DNA of 64,000 nucleotides, taken from positions 496,001-560,000 of the forward strand of contig NW_020289976.1 of assembly GCF_003144245.1 (NCBI RefSeq), read 5' to 3'. Positions 43,180 to 54,400 of this stretch are shown piece after piece (positions within the stretch are counted from its first letter, which is position 1; each line of letters opens with the position of its first letter). The DNA comes from Jaminaea rosea. Its lineage: Eukaryota; Basidiomycota; Exobasidiomycetes; Microstromatales. Under the pieces are notes generated by a model. It had not been told where the DNA came from and did not search any database. It saw only the letters and a program-made list of their open reading frames with translations. Both the position numbers and the translations under genes were made by a program.

Positions 43180-43560
43180 GACGATTGGGCGCGCACCTCT
43201 GGCCGCGACGATCTTGTACATGCTGCTTCTTTTCATCAACTTCATACCAGTTATCCACAACCATCTCGCGATGGCAAGCAAGTTCAAAGCCATGAGCATT
43301 GCGGCACGATGAGTGAGTGAGTGAGCGAGTCCTGACGTAGATGAATGAGTGTGGGAGACAGTGAGAGTCTGTGTGTAGTGAGAGAGGCTACGAAGCGTGA
43401 AGATGAAAGACGAAACAAGAGAAAGAGAGGATGAAGTCAAAGATGAAAGAAGGAATGAGGGAGGTATTATCGAGCTACGGATGGATCGTGGTCGTAAGGG
43501 AGAGTCCGGAGAAGAGGATCGAAAGAGGCAGAGAAGGCAGAAAGAGCCATTCACTCTCTC
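43180..43560. other. Convergent 3' flanks of GTR2 and the Gin4-like kinase
   Basis: A 381-bp tail-to-tail spacer rich in GAGTGAGTGAG and GAAAGAGAGGATGAA purine repeats. It probably contains both 3' untranslated regions. No gene seen. Confidence 0.4.
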
Positions 43561-46500
43561 TCAGACGTTGACGCCCAGGCCAACGACACCAGCGCGCTGT
43601 CCGCCAAGAGCAGGTGACTGCCCACCAGCGTTGGCAGATCGCACATCCATATGCCAATCCCTGGCCATATGGTTGTACATGTTCTTGAACGTCTGGTTGG
43701 AACCCTTCTCCAGGTGGAAGGTGATCTTCGTCGAGTACACAGCCTGGCCGCCCGCATTGGCATTGGTGTTCTTGACGACAACTGACTCTGCTGAGGAGCG
43801 CGAGTGCGAAGAGAGGGCGGGGGACAGCAAGGGCTGCGCCTGGTTGCCCAGACCGAGCAGGGGTGTTCCGGGAACGCTCAGCGCAGGCGAAGCGAGCATA
43901 TTTTGTGGACTTGCCGCAGTGCTGCCGCCACCGACGGTGAACTCGATGCGGAATCGCAGAGTCTTACTGTTGTTGTCCTTGAGCGAGCATCTCCACATCC
44001 CCAAGCTCTCCGAGTCCTCGATGAACACCTTCGCCCCCGAGGTGAGGAGCAGGCGCTTGACCTCCATCTGAGTGGCGATGAATCCCTCGTAAGAGTGGAG
44101 CGAGAGGGAGAGAGGCTTCCAGTTGAACAGACCGGCGAACCAGCTCTGCTTCGCACCGGGGCCTGCTGCTGAGGCAGTGCCCGTTCCAGCAGAGCTGCCT
44201 GACGGGGTGCGCGGCGTGGCAGGGGTTGAGCTGACGCTGATCGTCGGGCTGGGCAGGGGCGCTGCGACGATTCTGGGAGAAGCAGCACTGGCTGGCGCAG
44301 AGGCGTTTTGCTGACGACGGCTGGGCGAGGAGGAGGAGGCCAAGTCGAGACCAAGACCAGGGTTGCGCTGCTGAAGACGCGTAGGCTGAGCAGTCGCATT
44401 CTGGGCCAGTCGAGCTTGTAGGGGTGTAGGCGCATTGTTCTCGTCCTGCTGCTGTTGGGCGGGCTCGCGGTGCTTACTGCGCATGCCCAGGATGGAGCGA
44501 CGCTTACCGAGGAAGCCACCGCCGGAGGGCATCTGAGGGGATTGTGCCACAGACGAAGAGCCAGCCGACGAGGAGGAGGCAGTCGAGGCCGATGACGGTT
44601 CGCGAGCGCTGCTCCTGTGGCTCGAGGGAGGTCGCGTCGAAGGAGCAGGGCTGATAGGCCTGGTAGCGAATGGACCAGGAGCGGGACGGCTGGAGAGGCG
44701 ACCATTGATCATCACGCCGCCCGGTGCGGCCGACTTGTCCGAGATGCTGAGCGGCTGCGTCATGACCGGGCTGAAGCCAGGCAGCTGAGGGGGCAGCGGC
44801 GAAGTAGGCGTGTAGGGTGACGATCCAGCATTGACTTCGCTGCCTACGCGGGATGAGCGCACCGAGCCTTGGTCGTATTCTAGGCCACCCGACAGCGGGT
44901 CCTCGTCCGCATCCTCGAACTGGTTGAACTCGTTGCCTGCCGAAAGCTGAGGGGTGGGAGCATTGATTGGCGACGGAGCAAGGCGGACCGCGGGCTGCGC
45001 CGTCATGCTGCTGCGCTCCACTTCGACGGATCGGCGCCTCGACTGTTGCTGGCCCTGCTGAGACGATCCCTGGCTCTGCTGCTGCTGAGCCTGCTGCTGC
45101 TGTTGCTGAAGCTGCTGGTAAGCCTGCTCCGCTCGCTGCTGGTACTGAGTCAGGTGAGCTTGAACGGGCGAAGCGGCACGGATGCTCGCCAGCTCGGCGG
45201 CGATCTCCTGGAAGAAGCGCTGCACCGTAGCGTCGCCAACCTGGGGCACCGTAATCGCCGGCGCGTGTACGCTGACGGGACGACGGCCTGCAGAGCCCGG
45301 TGTTGCGCCTGGTCGCTGCTGCGAGTCTCCTCGGCTGCTACCGGAGAGCGAAGACTTGCGAGTAGGCGTCGCCTGCACGTCGCCCGTGGCTGGCCTCGTA
45401 GGCTTGCCATCGCGGTGGCTGGGCGAGGTGATTCGGCGTGACAGGTTGGCGCCAGCTGGCGGCTGTTGAGGACTTGCGGGTGCAGCACCGTTGAAGTGAG
45501 CACGAGCAGTATCGAAGCTGGTGCGATTGCGAGCCTCAGCATTGGGCGAGCCAGGTACAGGGCGAGGTCCGGCAGGCGAGGGAGAGCGAGGAGCATCGTG
45601 GCTGTGTGCGCGAGAAGCAGAGGGTCGCGTGGGAGTATGGGCTGCTGCAGGCTGTTGGAAGACGGCAGCACGCGCAGAAGTGTTGGCGTTGGTGCGAGGC
45701 GAGCCCGTTGGTACATCGGTGGCAGCTCGCAGCAGGACAGGCTTGACAGGAGTGCCTGCGAGTGCTCCCGAAGGCACAGCGGTGCGAGTCGAAGCGGGCT
45801 CTTGGATCTTGATCGTCTGAGTAGGAGCAGCAGGCTTTGAGGCGTTCGGGACGATACCGAGGGAGAGACCCAAGCTGTTGCCACCTGCGGCTGGCCTCGA
45901 CTGCTGCTGTTGCTGCTGCTGGACGTTCTGCTTGTAAGCCGTGGTCACTTCTGCCTCGCCCTCGCTTTCCTCTTCTTCCTCATCACTCTCATCGTCCATG
46001 CTATGGTTGTCGCGGTGCTGGCAGAGCAGGGAGTAGAATGTCTTTTGCCAGTTAGATCCAGGCGAAGTCAATGACTTGACGATGGATCGAGTCGAATTCT
46101 CGGGCCAAAGGGACTTGAGGTTCTTGAGAATCTCGACGTCGATCTCTGACTCTCGCAGCTGAGCCTCTACACCAAGCATCGCCTCTCCAGGACCGGACGG
46201 ATTGACCGATGACTCTGCGCCATTGTTGGTGAACCAAGGGTGCCTTATGATGTCGGACATCTTGTAGCGCTTCTCCGGGTCGACCTCGAGCATGCGCCAA
46301 ATCAGGTCCTTTGCTGCTGGCTCGAGGGCGTCAGGCATATCGAAACGACCGTCACGAACCTTGTGCAGCAGGCGAGTGATGTTGGGGTCGTCGAAGGGAA
46401 GGCGACCGCACAGGAGGGCAAAGAGGATGATACCGCACGACCAGATGTCAGAGGCTGAGCCCTTGTAGCTCTTACCGGAGACGATCTCTGGGCTGGCGTA

Positions 46501-47472
46501 GTGAGGGCTACCACAGCTCGTCTCGAGCATCCTCTCTACGGGCTGGAGAGCTGCCATGCCGAAGTCTGCGACCTTGACGACACGCTTAGACCCGTCGAGG
46601 AGGAGGTTCTCAGGCTTAAGATCACGGTGGCAGATGTTAAAGCGGTGGCAGTAATCGACGCCGAAAATGATCTGGCGGAAGTAAGCGCGAGCCTCGTGAG
46701 GACGCAGCCTGCCCTTTGCGACGAGGTGGTCGAAGAGCTCTCCTCCAGCGACGTACTCCATGACGAGGAAGCTGTCCGTGCGAGAAAGTGGGAAGGAGGT
46801 GAGCACGCCACGGCAATAAAGCTAGATTGGTGCAAGTGAGCCCACTCACAGCTCCTTGCTTGTCTCGTAGACGTCCCACAGACCCAAAAGATTTGGGTGC
46901 TCAATCAACTTCATGATGACGATCTCTCGCTCAATGCCCAACGTCAGCTTGTCCTGCTTCTGGCTCATCTCTCCCAAGCTCATCCTCGAGCTTGCCAGGA
47001 GCTGACGGGGCACAATCTTGACTGCTGCCTGCTGACCCGTCTGAGCATGCTGTGCCAGCCTGACACGACCACTAGCTCCCTGCCCGATGAGCTTGCCCAG
47101 CTGCCAGGGCCCGATGTTGGGCGGGTCCTTGTAGTCCTTCTTCTTTTCTCTCTCGAGACGTGACTGTGGCTGTGGACGAGGCTGCGATGCTGCTGGCTGT
47201 GAAGCTGGCGCCTGCTGCTGCTGTTGTTGTTGAGGAGGCCTCGGCGCTTGACGTGCAGGATGAGCGCGCGTGCTAGGCTGCGCTGATCCATGGTATGCTT
47301 TTGAGGACGAGGCAGCTGTGGCTGATGAGGCTACCTTGCCGTTAGCCGCCGTGGTCGTTCTGACGCCGTACTGATTGTTGGGCGCATGTCGAGATTGCAG
47401 AGGGTTGACGCCGGCTCCTCGAGCTGCGGATGACGACGGCGGCGCCATCGTGGGGGAGCGGTTGGAGGACAT
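43561..47472 (-). CDS. Gin4/Hsl1/Kcc4-type serine-threonine kinase with KA1 tail
   Basis: Two exons (47472-46850, 46771-43561) give 1277 aa. The kinase domain starts near residue 120 (GPWQLGKLIGQGASGRVRLA), with catalytic lysine AAVKIVPR, ICHRDLKPENLLLDG, VADFGMAAL and CGSPHYASPEIVSG. The intron falls between TSKEL and FLVMEYVAGGELF. A very long disordered middle is Ser/Pro/Gln-rich with a poly-Gln run. The C-terminus has a KA1-like domain (MEVKRLLLTSGAKVFIEDSE, WRCSLKDNNSKTLRFRIEF, ITFHLEKGSNQTFKNMYNHM) that binds acidic phospholipids at the bud neck or membrane. Nim1-related kinases of this type couple septin organisation to Cdk1 through Swe1/Wee1. Which of Gin4, Hsl1 or Kcc4 is not decidable. 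Confidence 0.92.
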
Positions 47473-47860
47473 CGCCGCAACGATTAGCGGCGGCGAAGAG
47501 GATGCAGGAGGATGTTACGAGATGATCGTGATGGTGATGATGGTGAGGGCTATGATTGGTGGCTGTCGGGTCAGACTGCGAGGGCGAAGGGGTTTGATGG
47601 GTATGGAGGGCACCTCGAGCTACGTCTAGACTTGGGATAGGAGGACAACCGTGTGCGAGGGGTCGAGGATGACAGAGGGAAGATGTCGCTGCTGGAGGAG
47701 ATAGGAGATCAAGTGAGTGTGGTTGCGGACGACAGGGGTGATAGTGAGTGAGGAGGGGGATAGGGGGATGGGGGAAGGGCACGGAGATGGAGAGGGGAAT
47801 GAGCCAGTGGTGGTGATGGTGAGGAGCAAAGAGGGGATCAGCTAGTGGGGCCTACACCAG

Positions 47861-47882
47861 ACACACACACACACACACACAC
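47861..47882. repeat. (AC)11 microsatellite
   Basis: Eleven perfect AC dinucleotides about 390 bp upstream of the Gin4-like kinase start. Confidence 0.95.
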
Positions 47883-48307
47883 GCTTGCTGACCTGCTCGC
47901 GGCTCGATTCGATGAGTACCTCGAGCTTGGCTCTCTTCGTCCCTTCGATGGCCGCTCGCGATCATGCCACGCTACGTCCGAATGCGAGACTCGAAAAGCC
48001 AAAGTCATCGAGGCTGCGTGGCTCCTGCGTTGCGTTGCGTTTGCTCGCTCGTCGGCCTACACGACAAGACCGGCGGGCTGCGATGCGAATCGATGAAGAA
48101 GCAAGGGGCCAGTGACAGCCACGACAGCTAATCGACGATTGCCGCTACTATGACGAGGTCCAGTTGTGTGTTGAGCAGCGGCGACGACGGGCGGCGAAAT
48201 GAATGAGGCGTCAGAGGAGGCAGGAGGGGTCCAGGGGGGACGCACACACTCGACGTCGAGGCTCGAGCATCACCGCGGGCGGCGGACAGGCGGACGAGCA
48301 CGAAGGC

Positions 48308-48327
48308 GGGCAGGCAGGCAGGCAGGC
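48308..48327. repeat. (GGCA)n tetranucleotide repeat
   Basis: About five GGCA units in a GC-rich non-coding stretch. Confidence 0.85.
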
Positions 48328-49433
48328 GACGAGCGCGTGGTGGGCGCGTCGAGCGGAGAAAGAGCAAGCCACCTGGCATGCAGCAAGCAGCGAGCATCGA
48401 GCATCGCAACCGGCCAGAATATGATATGTTCAAGCTCACAGGCGCAAGGCAATGCGCAAGCTCCAACGCGCCAACCAACGTAGAGCACAGAGCGGGCAGA
48501 CTAGGCGGCATACGACGGCCGTCGAGCATCCTGACGCTGTCGTCTTGGAGACCCAAGCCGACGGTGGTCTCTCACACGTCGTCGCAGTAGCGAGCCAGCA
48601 ATAAAGACGTTCGTCAGACTCGTCACCACTTGCTCTCGTGAGATTGGTCTGCGCAGATGGGCAGACGTCGAGCCGACAGAGAGAGAGGGATGTGCGCGCG
48701 ACATCGTCCCGTCCTGTGGAGTGAGCTTGAATACGAGCCGTCAAGGGCTAGTAGTGTTGGTCTTCTGTGTTGGTTCAGCGCGCACGCGTCGGTACGAACG
48801 GGAAGGCGGTGGTAGTGTGTGAACGTGCTGCGACATCGCAGAACGCCAGTCTGGATGTCTCGCACGTCAGCGAAGGGTAGCAGTACTGAGCGCCGGCCGC
48901 TGACCAGCGTCATGCTCCATCATGCTCCACGCTGCTTGCTCGCCATCAAAGAGGCAAGTCCAACTCATGGCGATGACGTCTGTGGTGAAGCCGGATGACG
49001 CCTCAATCTACAGTATTGCGCTCAACTCGTGACGCCTCACTTCCCTGTTACCCCGCAAGGCAAGGCGAGATGCGTTGAGTGACGATCGACGCCTCGCACA
49101 ACTTCCCAATGAGCCTTGTCCACTATGCCCAGATCTCTATTGCCGGCGGCTACGAGCTAGCTGGACCCTTGAAATATGGGGCCTTCGAAGACATGTTGTC
49201 ACTTTCTCCTCAACAGCCAATCGTCACCACATCGCACAGTCTAATCCTTGAACAAGAGCAGGTCCTCTTGAAGCCCAATTCCGTCCACCGTAGAATTCCG
49301 ACCTTCTTCGCTCCCTTGACAGTCTAGCGCCGGTCGCCAAACGCAGTGAGAGTATCACCGAAGTTGTTCACCGCCATTCTCTGAGCCATCTTACTACCCT
49401 TGACGCACCATCTCCCTCCCTCGTCTCGCAGTC

Positions 49434-49850
49434 ATGCAACTCCCCCTTCTCGCCACCCTCGTCGCCACGCTGGCCTCACTGGGCTCGTCTGCTCCTCTCA
49501 ACGAGCGTACGGACCTGCAAGTGCTCGGTGAACGCATCGTCTACAATCCGCACATCACCAGCCCGACCAAGTCTTCCGTCTGGAAGGTTGGCAGCAAGCA
49601 GACGGTCACTTGGTCGACCAAGGGGATCCCGGCTTCGCTGAAGAATGCTACTTCGACTCTGTACTTGGGGTACAAGGATGCGGGCAGCCCCAATGAGCAC
49701 CTCGACGTGACACTGGCGGATGGCTTCCCGCTCATGGCACACAAGATCGACTTTACGGTTCCTAAGGGCTTGAAAGAGAGGAAGAATTATATCGTCGTGC
49801 TGCTCGGCGACAGTGGAAATGCTTCGCCCAAGTTTACGATCAAGAAGTGA
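49434..49850 (+). CDS. Small secreted Kre9/Knh1-domain protein
   Basis: A single exon of 138 aa. The signal peptide MQLPLLATLVATLASLGSSA is followed by a possible cleavage before PLNERTDLQV. The mature part is one Kre9/Knh1-type Ig-like domain: NPHITSPTKSSVWKVGSKQT, VTWSTKGIPASLKN and ending NYIVVLLGDSGNASPKFTIK. In yeast, Kre9/Knh1 act in cell-wall beta-1,6-glucan assembly; in basidiomycetes many small proteins share only this domain. There are no more than two N-glycosylation sequons, no Ser/Thr-rich stalk and no GPI signal, so it is probably released. The exact role is unknown. Confidence 0.82.
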   Translation: MQLPLLATLVATLASLGSSAPLNERTDLQVLGERIVYNPHITSPTKSSVWKVGSKQTVTWSTKGIPASLKNATSTLYLGYKDAGSPNEHLDVTLADGFPLMAHKIDFTVPKGLKERKNYIVVLLGDSGNASPKFTIKK

Positions 49851-50155
49851 GGTGGCAAAACCAGCACGAGGAGGAGTGGCCGATGCCTCAGAAACCCACT
49901 GGGCAGGGCGATGCATGAGCATCGGATCTTGTTGTACACCAATGAATATTGCCCTCACTACTACAGCCTGTCGATTTCTCATCACCGTGACGCTCGTACG
50001 AGCTTGGCTGCACCTCTCTGTCCGCTTGTCCATCGAGTGGAGGCATGCCAGTCCGCCTTCCGCTCCTTGTCTCCTCTCCTCACGCTCCGCATCAAGATCT
50101 CTCACGCAAGCTCGCAGCCAGGATACCCAGCAATAGAACGGGCATCCTGGCTACG
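49851..50155. other. Intergenic, 0.31 kb
   Basis: Spacer between two tandem plus-strand genes. In-frame codons precede the ATG of the next gene from 50045, but they look like promoter sequence. No motif recognised. Confidence 0.35.
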
Positions 50156-51292
50156 ATGGCATCGTTGTCATCGTCCGCCCGACCATGGACGACCAGCTCA
50201 TCCTTGACCGCCGCACCATCCTCAAGCGCGGGCCCCGTCGTCCTCGGCCGCCTGATTCTCTTACGCCACCCAAACACAGAAGCCAACGCAGCTGGCGTCC
50301 TGCAAGGGTCGACAGATTCTCCTCTCACAGAGCATGGAGAGCGACAGCAGGATCGGCTGTGTACCTTGCTCGAGCAGGACGTCGAGGATGGTGGTGGATG
50401 GGAGGTGCACGACCTGCCAATGATGATCGCGCATAGCCCACTGGAGCGTTGCGCTAGGCTGGCGAGACGAGTGGGAGAGGTCGTGGGGAGAAGAAGGGAG
50501 AGGGAGAGGGAGAGGCAGCGAGTAAGGGGCTTCGGAGCTGAGGTTGTTGAACCAATTCAAGCGGAGGAAGCTGCACACAGGGGGTTAGGCAGCAATACTG
50601 CCTCAACCTCGATTTCCAGCTCGATCAATACCGCTCCGCCCCTATACCCAAGCATCGATCTCCAAGAAAAGGATTTCGGCCCCCTAGAATGCACCCGCCG
50701 GGGGATCCATGCTGGCCCCTCCTTTCCTCGACCCTCAGCCACAGCGAAGCGCGAATCGAAGGAGCAATTCACGAACCGGGTACGGCGGAGCATGCGCCTC
50801 TGGATCGGCAAGCTTGTCCGTACCTCGCCGCCCAAAGAGGGAGTACCGCCTACGCTGCTCGTCGTGACGCACGGTCTGTTCATATCCACCGCGCTGAGGA
50901 TACTAGCGCCTCAGGCGGGGCCGGAGATGGCGGCTGATGCGCCTATCCCTTTTGCAGAGAATACGGGAATGTACTTGCTTGAGGTGATTGGCGCGCGGCC
51001 GAACAGCGTCGATGGTGATGCTGGTGCTGCGGCGGGCAGCGCTCCATTGACCCTCCGCCTGATGCGAGCTAACTGGACGCCCCATCTCGCTGGACTCACC
51101 CGCCCGCGAAGGGGAGGCCTGGCAGCCGCAGCCGCTGATAGTAAGCAACGTCGGTTGGACGCCTTCTTCAGCCCTCGTGCTGGACAGACGCCTTCTCCGA
51201 AGAGGAAACGACCGGGGGCAGGCGAGGCAGACGAGGATGAGCTGGAAGCTGCGCAAGATCAGGAGCTCAAGCGCATTGCGAAGGAGATGTAG
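50156..51292 (+). CDS. Histidine phosphatase (PGAM-like) with C-terminal PIP box and NLS
   Basis: A single exon of 378 aa starting MASLSSSARPWTTSS. The histidine-phosphatase core shows LILLRHPNTEANAAGVLQG then DSPLTEHGERQQ, where the usual RHGET is RHPNTE, so the catalytic His is kept but the next Gly is Pro. Later catalytic regions are AHSPLERCARLA and VVTHGLFISTALRIL (second His). The tail carries QRRLDAFF (residues 331-338, bases 51146-51169), an exact PCNA-interacting box, followed by a basic cluster SPKRKRPG and an acidic helix. This suggests a nuclear, PCNA-linked phosphatase; the substrate is unknown. I know of no named family member with this layout. Confidence 0.82.
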   Translation: MASLSSSARPWTTSSSLTAAPSSSAGPVVLGRLILLRHPNTEANAAGVLQGSTDSPLTEHGERQQDRLCTLLEQDVEDGGGWEVHDLPMMIAHSPLERCARLARRVGEVVGRRRERERERQRVRGFGAEVVEPIQAEEAAHRGLGSNTASTSISSSINTAPPLYPSIDLQEKDFGPLECTRRGIHAGPSFPRPSATAKRESKEQFTNRVRRSMRLWIGKLVRTSPPKEGVPPTLLVVTHGLFISTALRILAPQAGPEMAADAPIPFAENTGMYLLEVIGARPNSVDGDAGAAAGSAPLTLRLMRANWTPHLAGLTRPRRGGLAAAAADSKQRRLDAFFSPRAGQTPSPKRKRPGAGEADEDELEAAQDQELKRIAKEM

Positions 51293-51437
51293 ACTCGGAT
51301 ACCCAGTCAACACGTGTGGCCACAAGTGTATCATAGCATTTAAAGCAAAAATTGGCGAGGAACATTGACCAAAGAAATCGACCTCCTAGCTCTAATAACA
51401 GCATCGCGAACCGCCTCTCCCTCTCCTTCGTCTACGT

Positions 51438-54400
51438 TTACAACTCATCTGGGCTCGGCGGTCTTGAGATAGCAGCAGACCAAGGCATGGTCGACGTGCT
51501 CCCAGCGTCGCTCTTCGTGTCCGCCTCGGTCAGCTGCTCATCGAAGTAATGCGCAGCCGTCGACCTGGGAGTCCTTGGCGTCCTCACGCCGTAGGTCAAC
51601 CCACTCTGCAAGATCATTGCAGCTACGCAGCCCGTCCAGCCGCACTGGTGCGATGCGCCCAGCCCTGCGCCAGTGTCGGCGTGGAAGAATTCGTGGAAGG
51701 GAACAAGGTCTCTGAAGTGCGGGTCGTGGTCCAGCATGGCCACGCCGCCATTGCAAGGACGCTGACCACGGGCATCGCGCGTGAACATGGAGATGATGCG
51801 GTGCTGCAGCTCCTCAGCAATCTGTGCGAGATCCAGATAGTCGCCTGAGCCCGCAGGGCACTCCACCTTGAGGTCCTCTGGCCCGTAGTACTGGTAGAAG
51901 CGCTGCAGCGATTCGATGAGGAGCAAGTTGGGCGCAACCCAAATGGGGCCACGCCAGTTGGAATTGCCTCCGAACATGGGTGAGCGCGAATCGCCCGGCC
52001 AGTATCCGACGGAGAACTCGTCCCCGAAGGCTTGGAAGGGGTTGCTCTGGTGGAATTTGGAGAGCGAGCGCACACCGTAGCTCGAGAGGAACTCAGTTTC
52101 GTCGAGCATGCGGCGCAAGATGCGCTCGAGGCGCTCCTTGGAGACGACGCTGAGCAGGCGACGCTCACGCTTACCGCTGGTGGTCATGACGTTTCGCGCA
52201 GCGAGGGCGGGTCTGTTCTGTACGAACCATTGGAAGCGGGCTGCAAAGCTAGGGAAGCGCTTGAAGACCCATGGCTCGATGGCGAGGACGGGGAAGAGGG
52301 ACATGAGGCCAACGAGCGATCGTACTTTAATGATCTGTGAGCTGTTCGGGCCGTGCTGCAGCGTGTCGTAGTAAAAGCCGTCTTCTTCGTCCCAGCAGCT
52401 GATGTCCTCGCTGTCTGGGCTAGGATTGATCTCCTCGCTCAGCCAGATGAAGTGCTCAAAGAACTTTGACGCCATGGCCTCGTAGATGTGGTTGTGCTTG
52501 GCGAGCTCGAGAGACATGTTGAGCATCTGCAGCGAGAAGAAGGCCATCCAGCTCAGCCCGTCGATCTGCCTCAGCTTGCCGGGTACGGGCAGCTGCTCAG
52601 AGCGATTGAAGGGAGCGATGTTGTCTAGCCCAAGGAAACCGTTCTCGAACTTGTTGACAAATTGGGTGAAGCAGAGCAGGAGCTTCTGGAAGAGGCGCTC
52701 AAGGAAGTCGAGGTCCTCGCGTCCGTACATCTTGCGCTCGATCTTGAAAACGCGGAAGACTGCCCATGCGTGAACAGGCGGGTTGAGGTCGCCGAAGTTC
52801 CACTCATACGAGGGCAGAGATCCATCGGGCTTCATGTACCACTCGCGTGTGAAGAGGTCGAGCTGCTTCTTTGCGTACCAGGGGTCGATGATGGCCAGCG
52901 GAATGGTATGGAAGGCCGTGTCCCAAACGCAAGGGAAAGGATATTCCCACTTGTCCGGCATCGAGAGGATGTCCTCCATATGCAGGTGGCGCCACGTCTG
53001 GTTACGCACGTACTTGCGCTCGGGAGGCGGTGGTGGTTGGCCTGGGTCGCCAGCAATCCACTCGGACTGGATGAAACAGTAGTATTGCTTGTTCCAAAGC
53101 ATGCCTGCGAGGGCCTGGCGCATGATGCTCTTCATGTCGTCGCCGATCGCGCCGGTGCCGATGCGGGTGTAGAACTCATCGGCCTCGGAGCGACGGGCCT
53201 CAACGAGGTTGTCGAATTGCTCGTCATCATCGATCGTCGGGTCTTGGTCTGGCGTCTGCGAAGTGAGCTTCAGGCGGACGACGGCGCAACCTCCATTGGC
53301 GGGCACCTTCTCGAACTTGTAGTGGGCGCCAGCCTTGGTACCGACCTTCTCCGGATTGACGTAGTGACGACGCGGGCTCATGTCCTCCGGCTGCTCAAAG
53401 TACTCTTCCTCCTCTTCGATCTCCTCGACGACCTCCTCCTCGACCCACTGATGTTCGATCTCAGCCTCGTTCATAGTGACAGGGGTGCTGTCACCAGGCG
53501 CATTGCCCTCTTTGGCCGCTGTGGCACGCGTAAGGTTGCCAGGCTTCTTGACCGTCTTGACGATTTGTCGCTTGATGGGACGCGTCTTGCGGACAAGCTG
53601 TGGGCGGTCTCTGTGAGCGCAAAGGGGGGGTCCTATGGTCAGCCCAGTCTGCATTGTGGTCACGCAGCACCGCTGCACGCACTTCTCAAGTCGGTGGGTG
53701 GGAATGATCTGGTCGTGGAAAGCGTCCTTTGCGTATGTGCTGGTATTCTTACCGCCATAGAGGCGCTCGAAGTTGGTCTCGTTCTCGGTGAAGAGGAGCT
53801 GCGGCTGAACCTCCTCATCCGATACTGGCTCAGGAGCCTGACCACGCTTAGGCGGGGGAGCGCTGGGGGCAGGGCTGGACGAGCAGTACATGTACTTGCG
53901 AGCCAGCTCCGGGTGGTCAGCCTGGACGACGCCCTCAGCCACTTGGCGCAGCGTGGGCTTCTCGGGCGTGTGCATGGGCCAGGACCAGTAGTTTTTGAAG
54001 AAGAGCTGAGGCAGGATGTGCAGGTCGGCGGGCTCAGGACCGCGGTTGTAGGCGCTGATGCGGACGGAGATGGCATTCTCATCTTCGTCGTCCTTGGCGT
54101 ACTCGATGAAAATCTGCGGGCACCAAAACGAGAGGTGAGCGGGACGTCACTTCTCTGGGGTCGCTGCATCGCCCACTCACGTCCCAGTACTTGCTCTCGT
54201 CAAAGAGGTCAGTGTCCGTAATCTCAAACTCGGTGACATCTCGGCCCCTCATCTGGGATTCGCGAACAAGCTGCTCGTAGGGGTAGGCCTGCTGCGGGTA
54301 CTTGTAGAGCATCTTCATGTACGAGTGTGAGGGCGTGTTGTCGAGGTAGTAGTAGAGCTCCTTGACGTCCTCGCCGTGGTTTCCCTGGTTGTTGGCCAGG

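Larger units (their letters stand above)
47473..49433. other. Gene-poor stretch upstream of the Gin4-like kinase, 1.96 kb
   Basis: No supported gene. The segment holds the kinase promoter and probably a long leader, an AC dinucleotide repeat (47861-47882), a GGCA tetranucleotide repeat (about 48308-48327) and GATGGTGATGATGGTG repeats near 47530. A plus-strand frame at 49079-49327 lacks homology and a secretion or membrane feature. Confidence 0.4.

Noticed and set aside
48128-48556. 142-codon minus-strand frame upstream of the Gin4-like kinase
   Set aside because: Low-complexity Pro/Arg/Leu composition with the GGCA repeat inside it; no homologous family and no splice partner.
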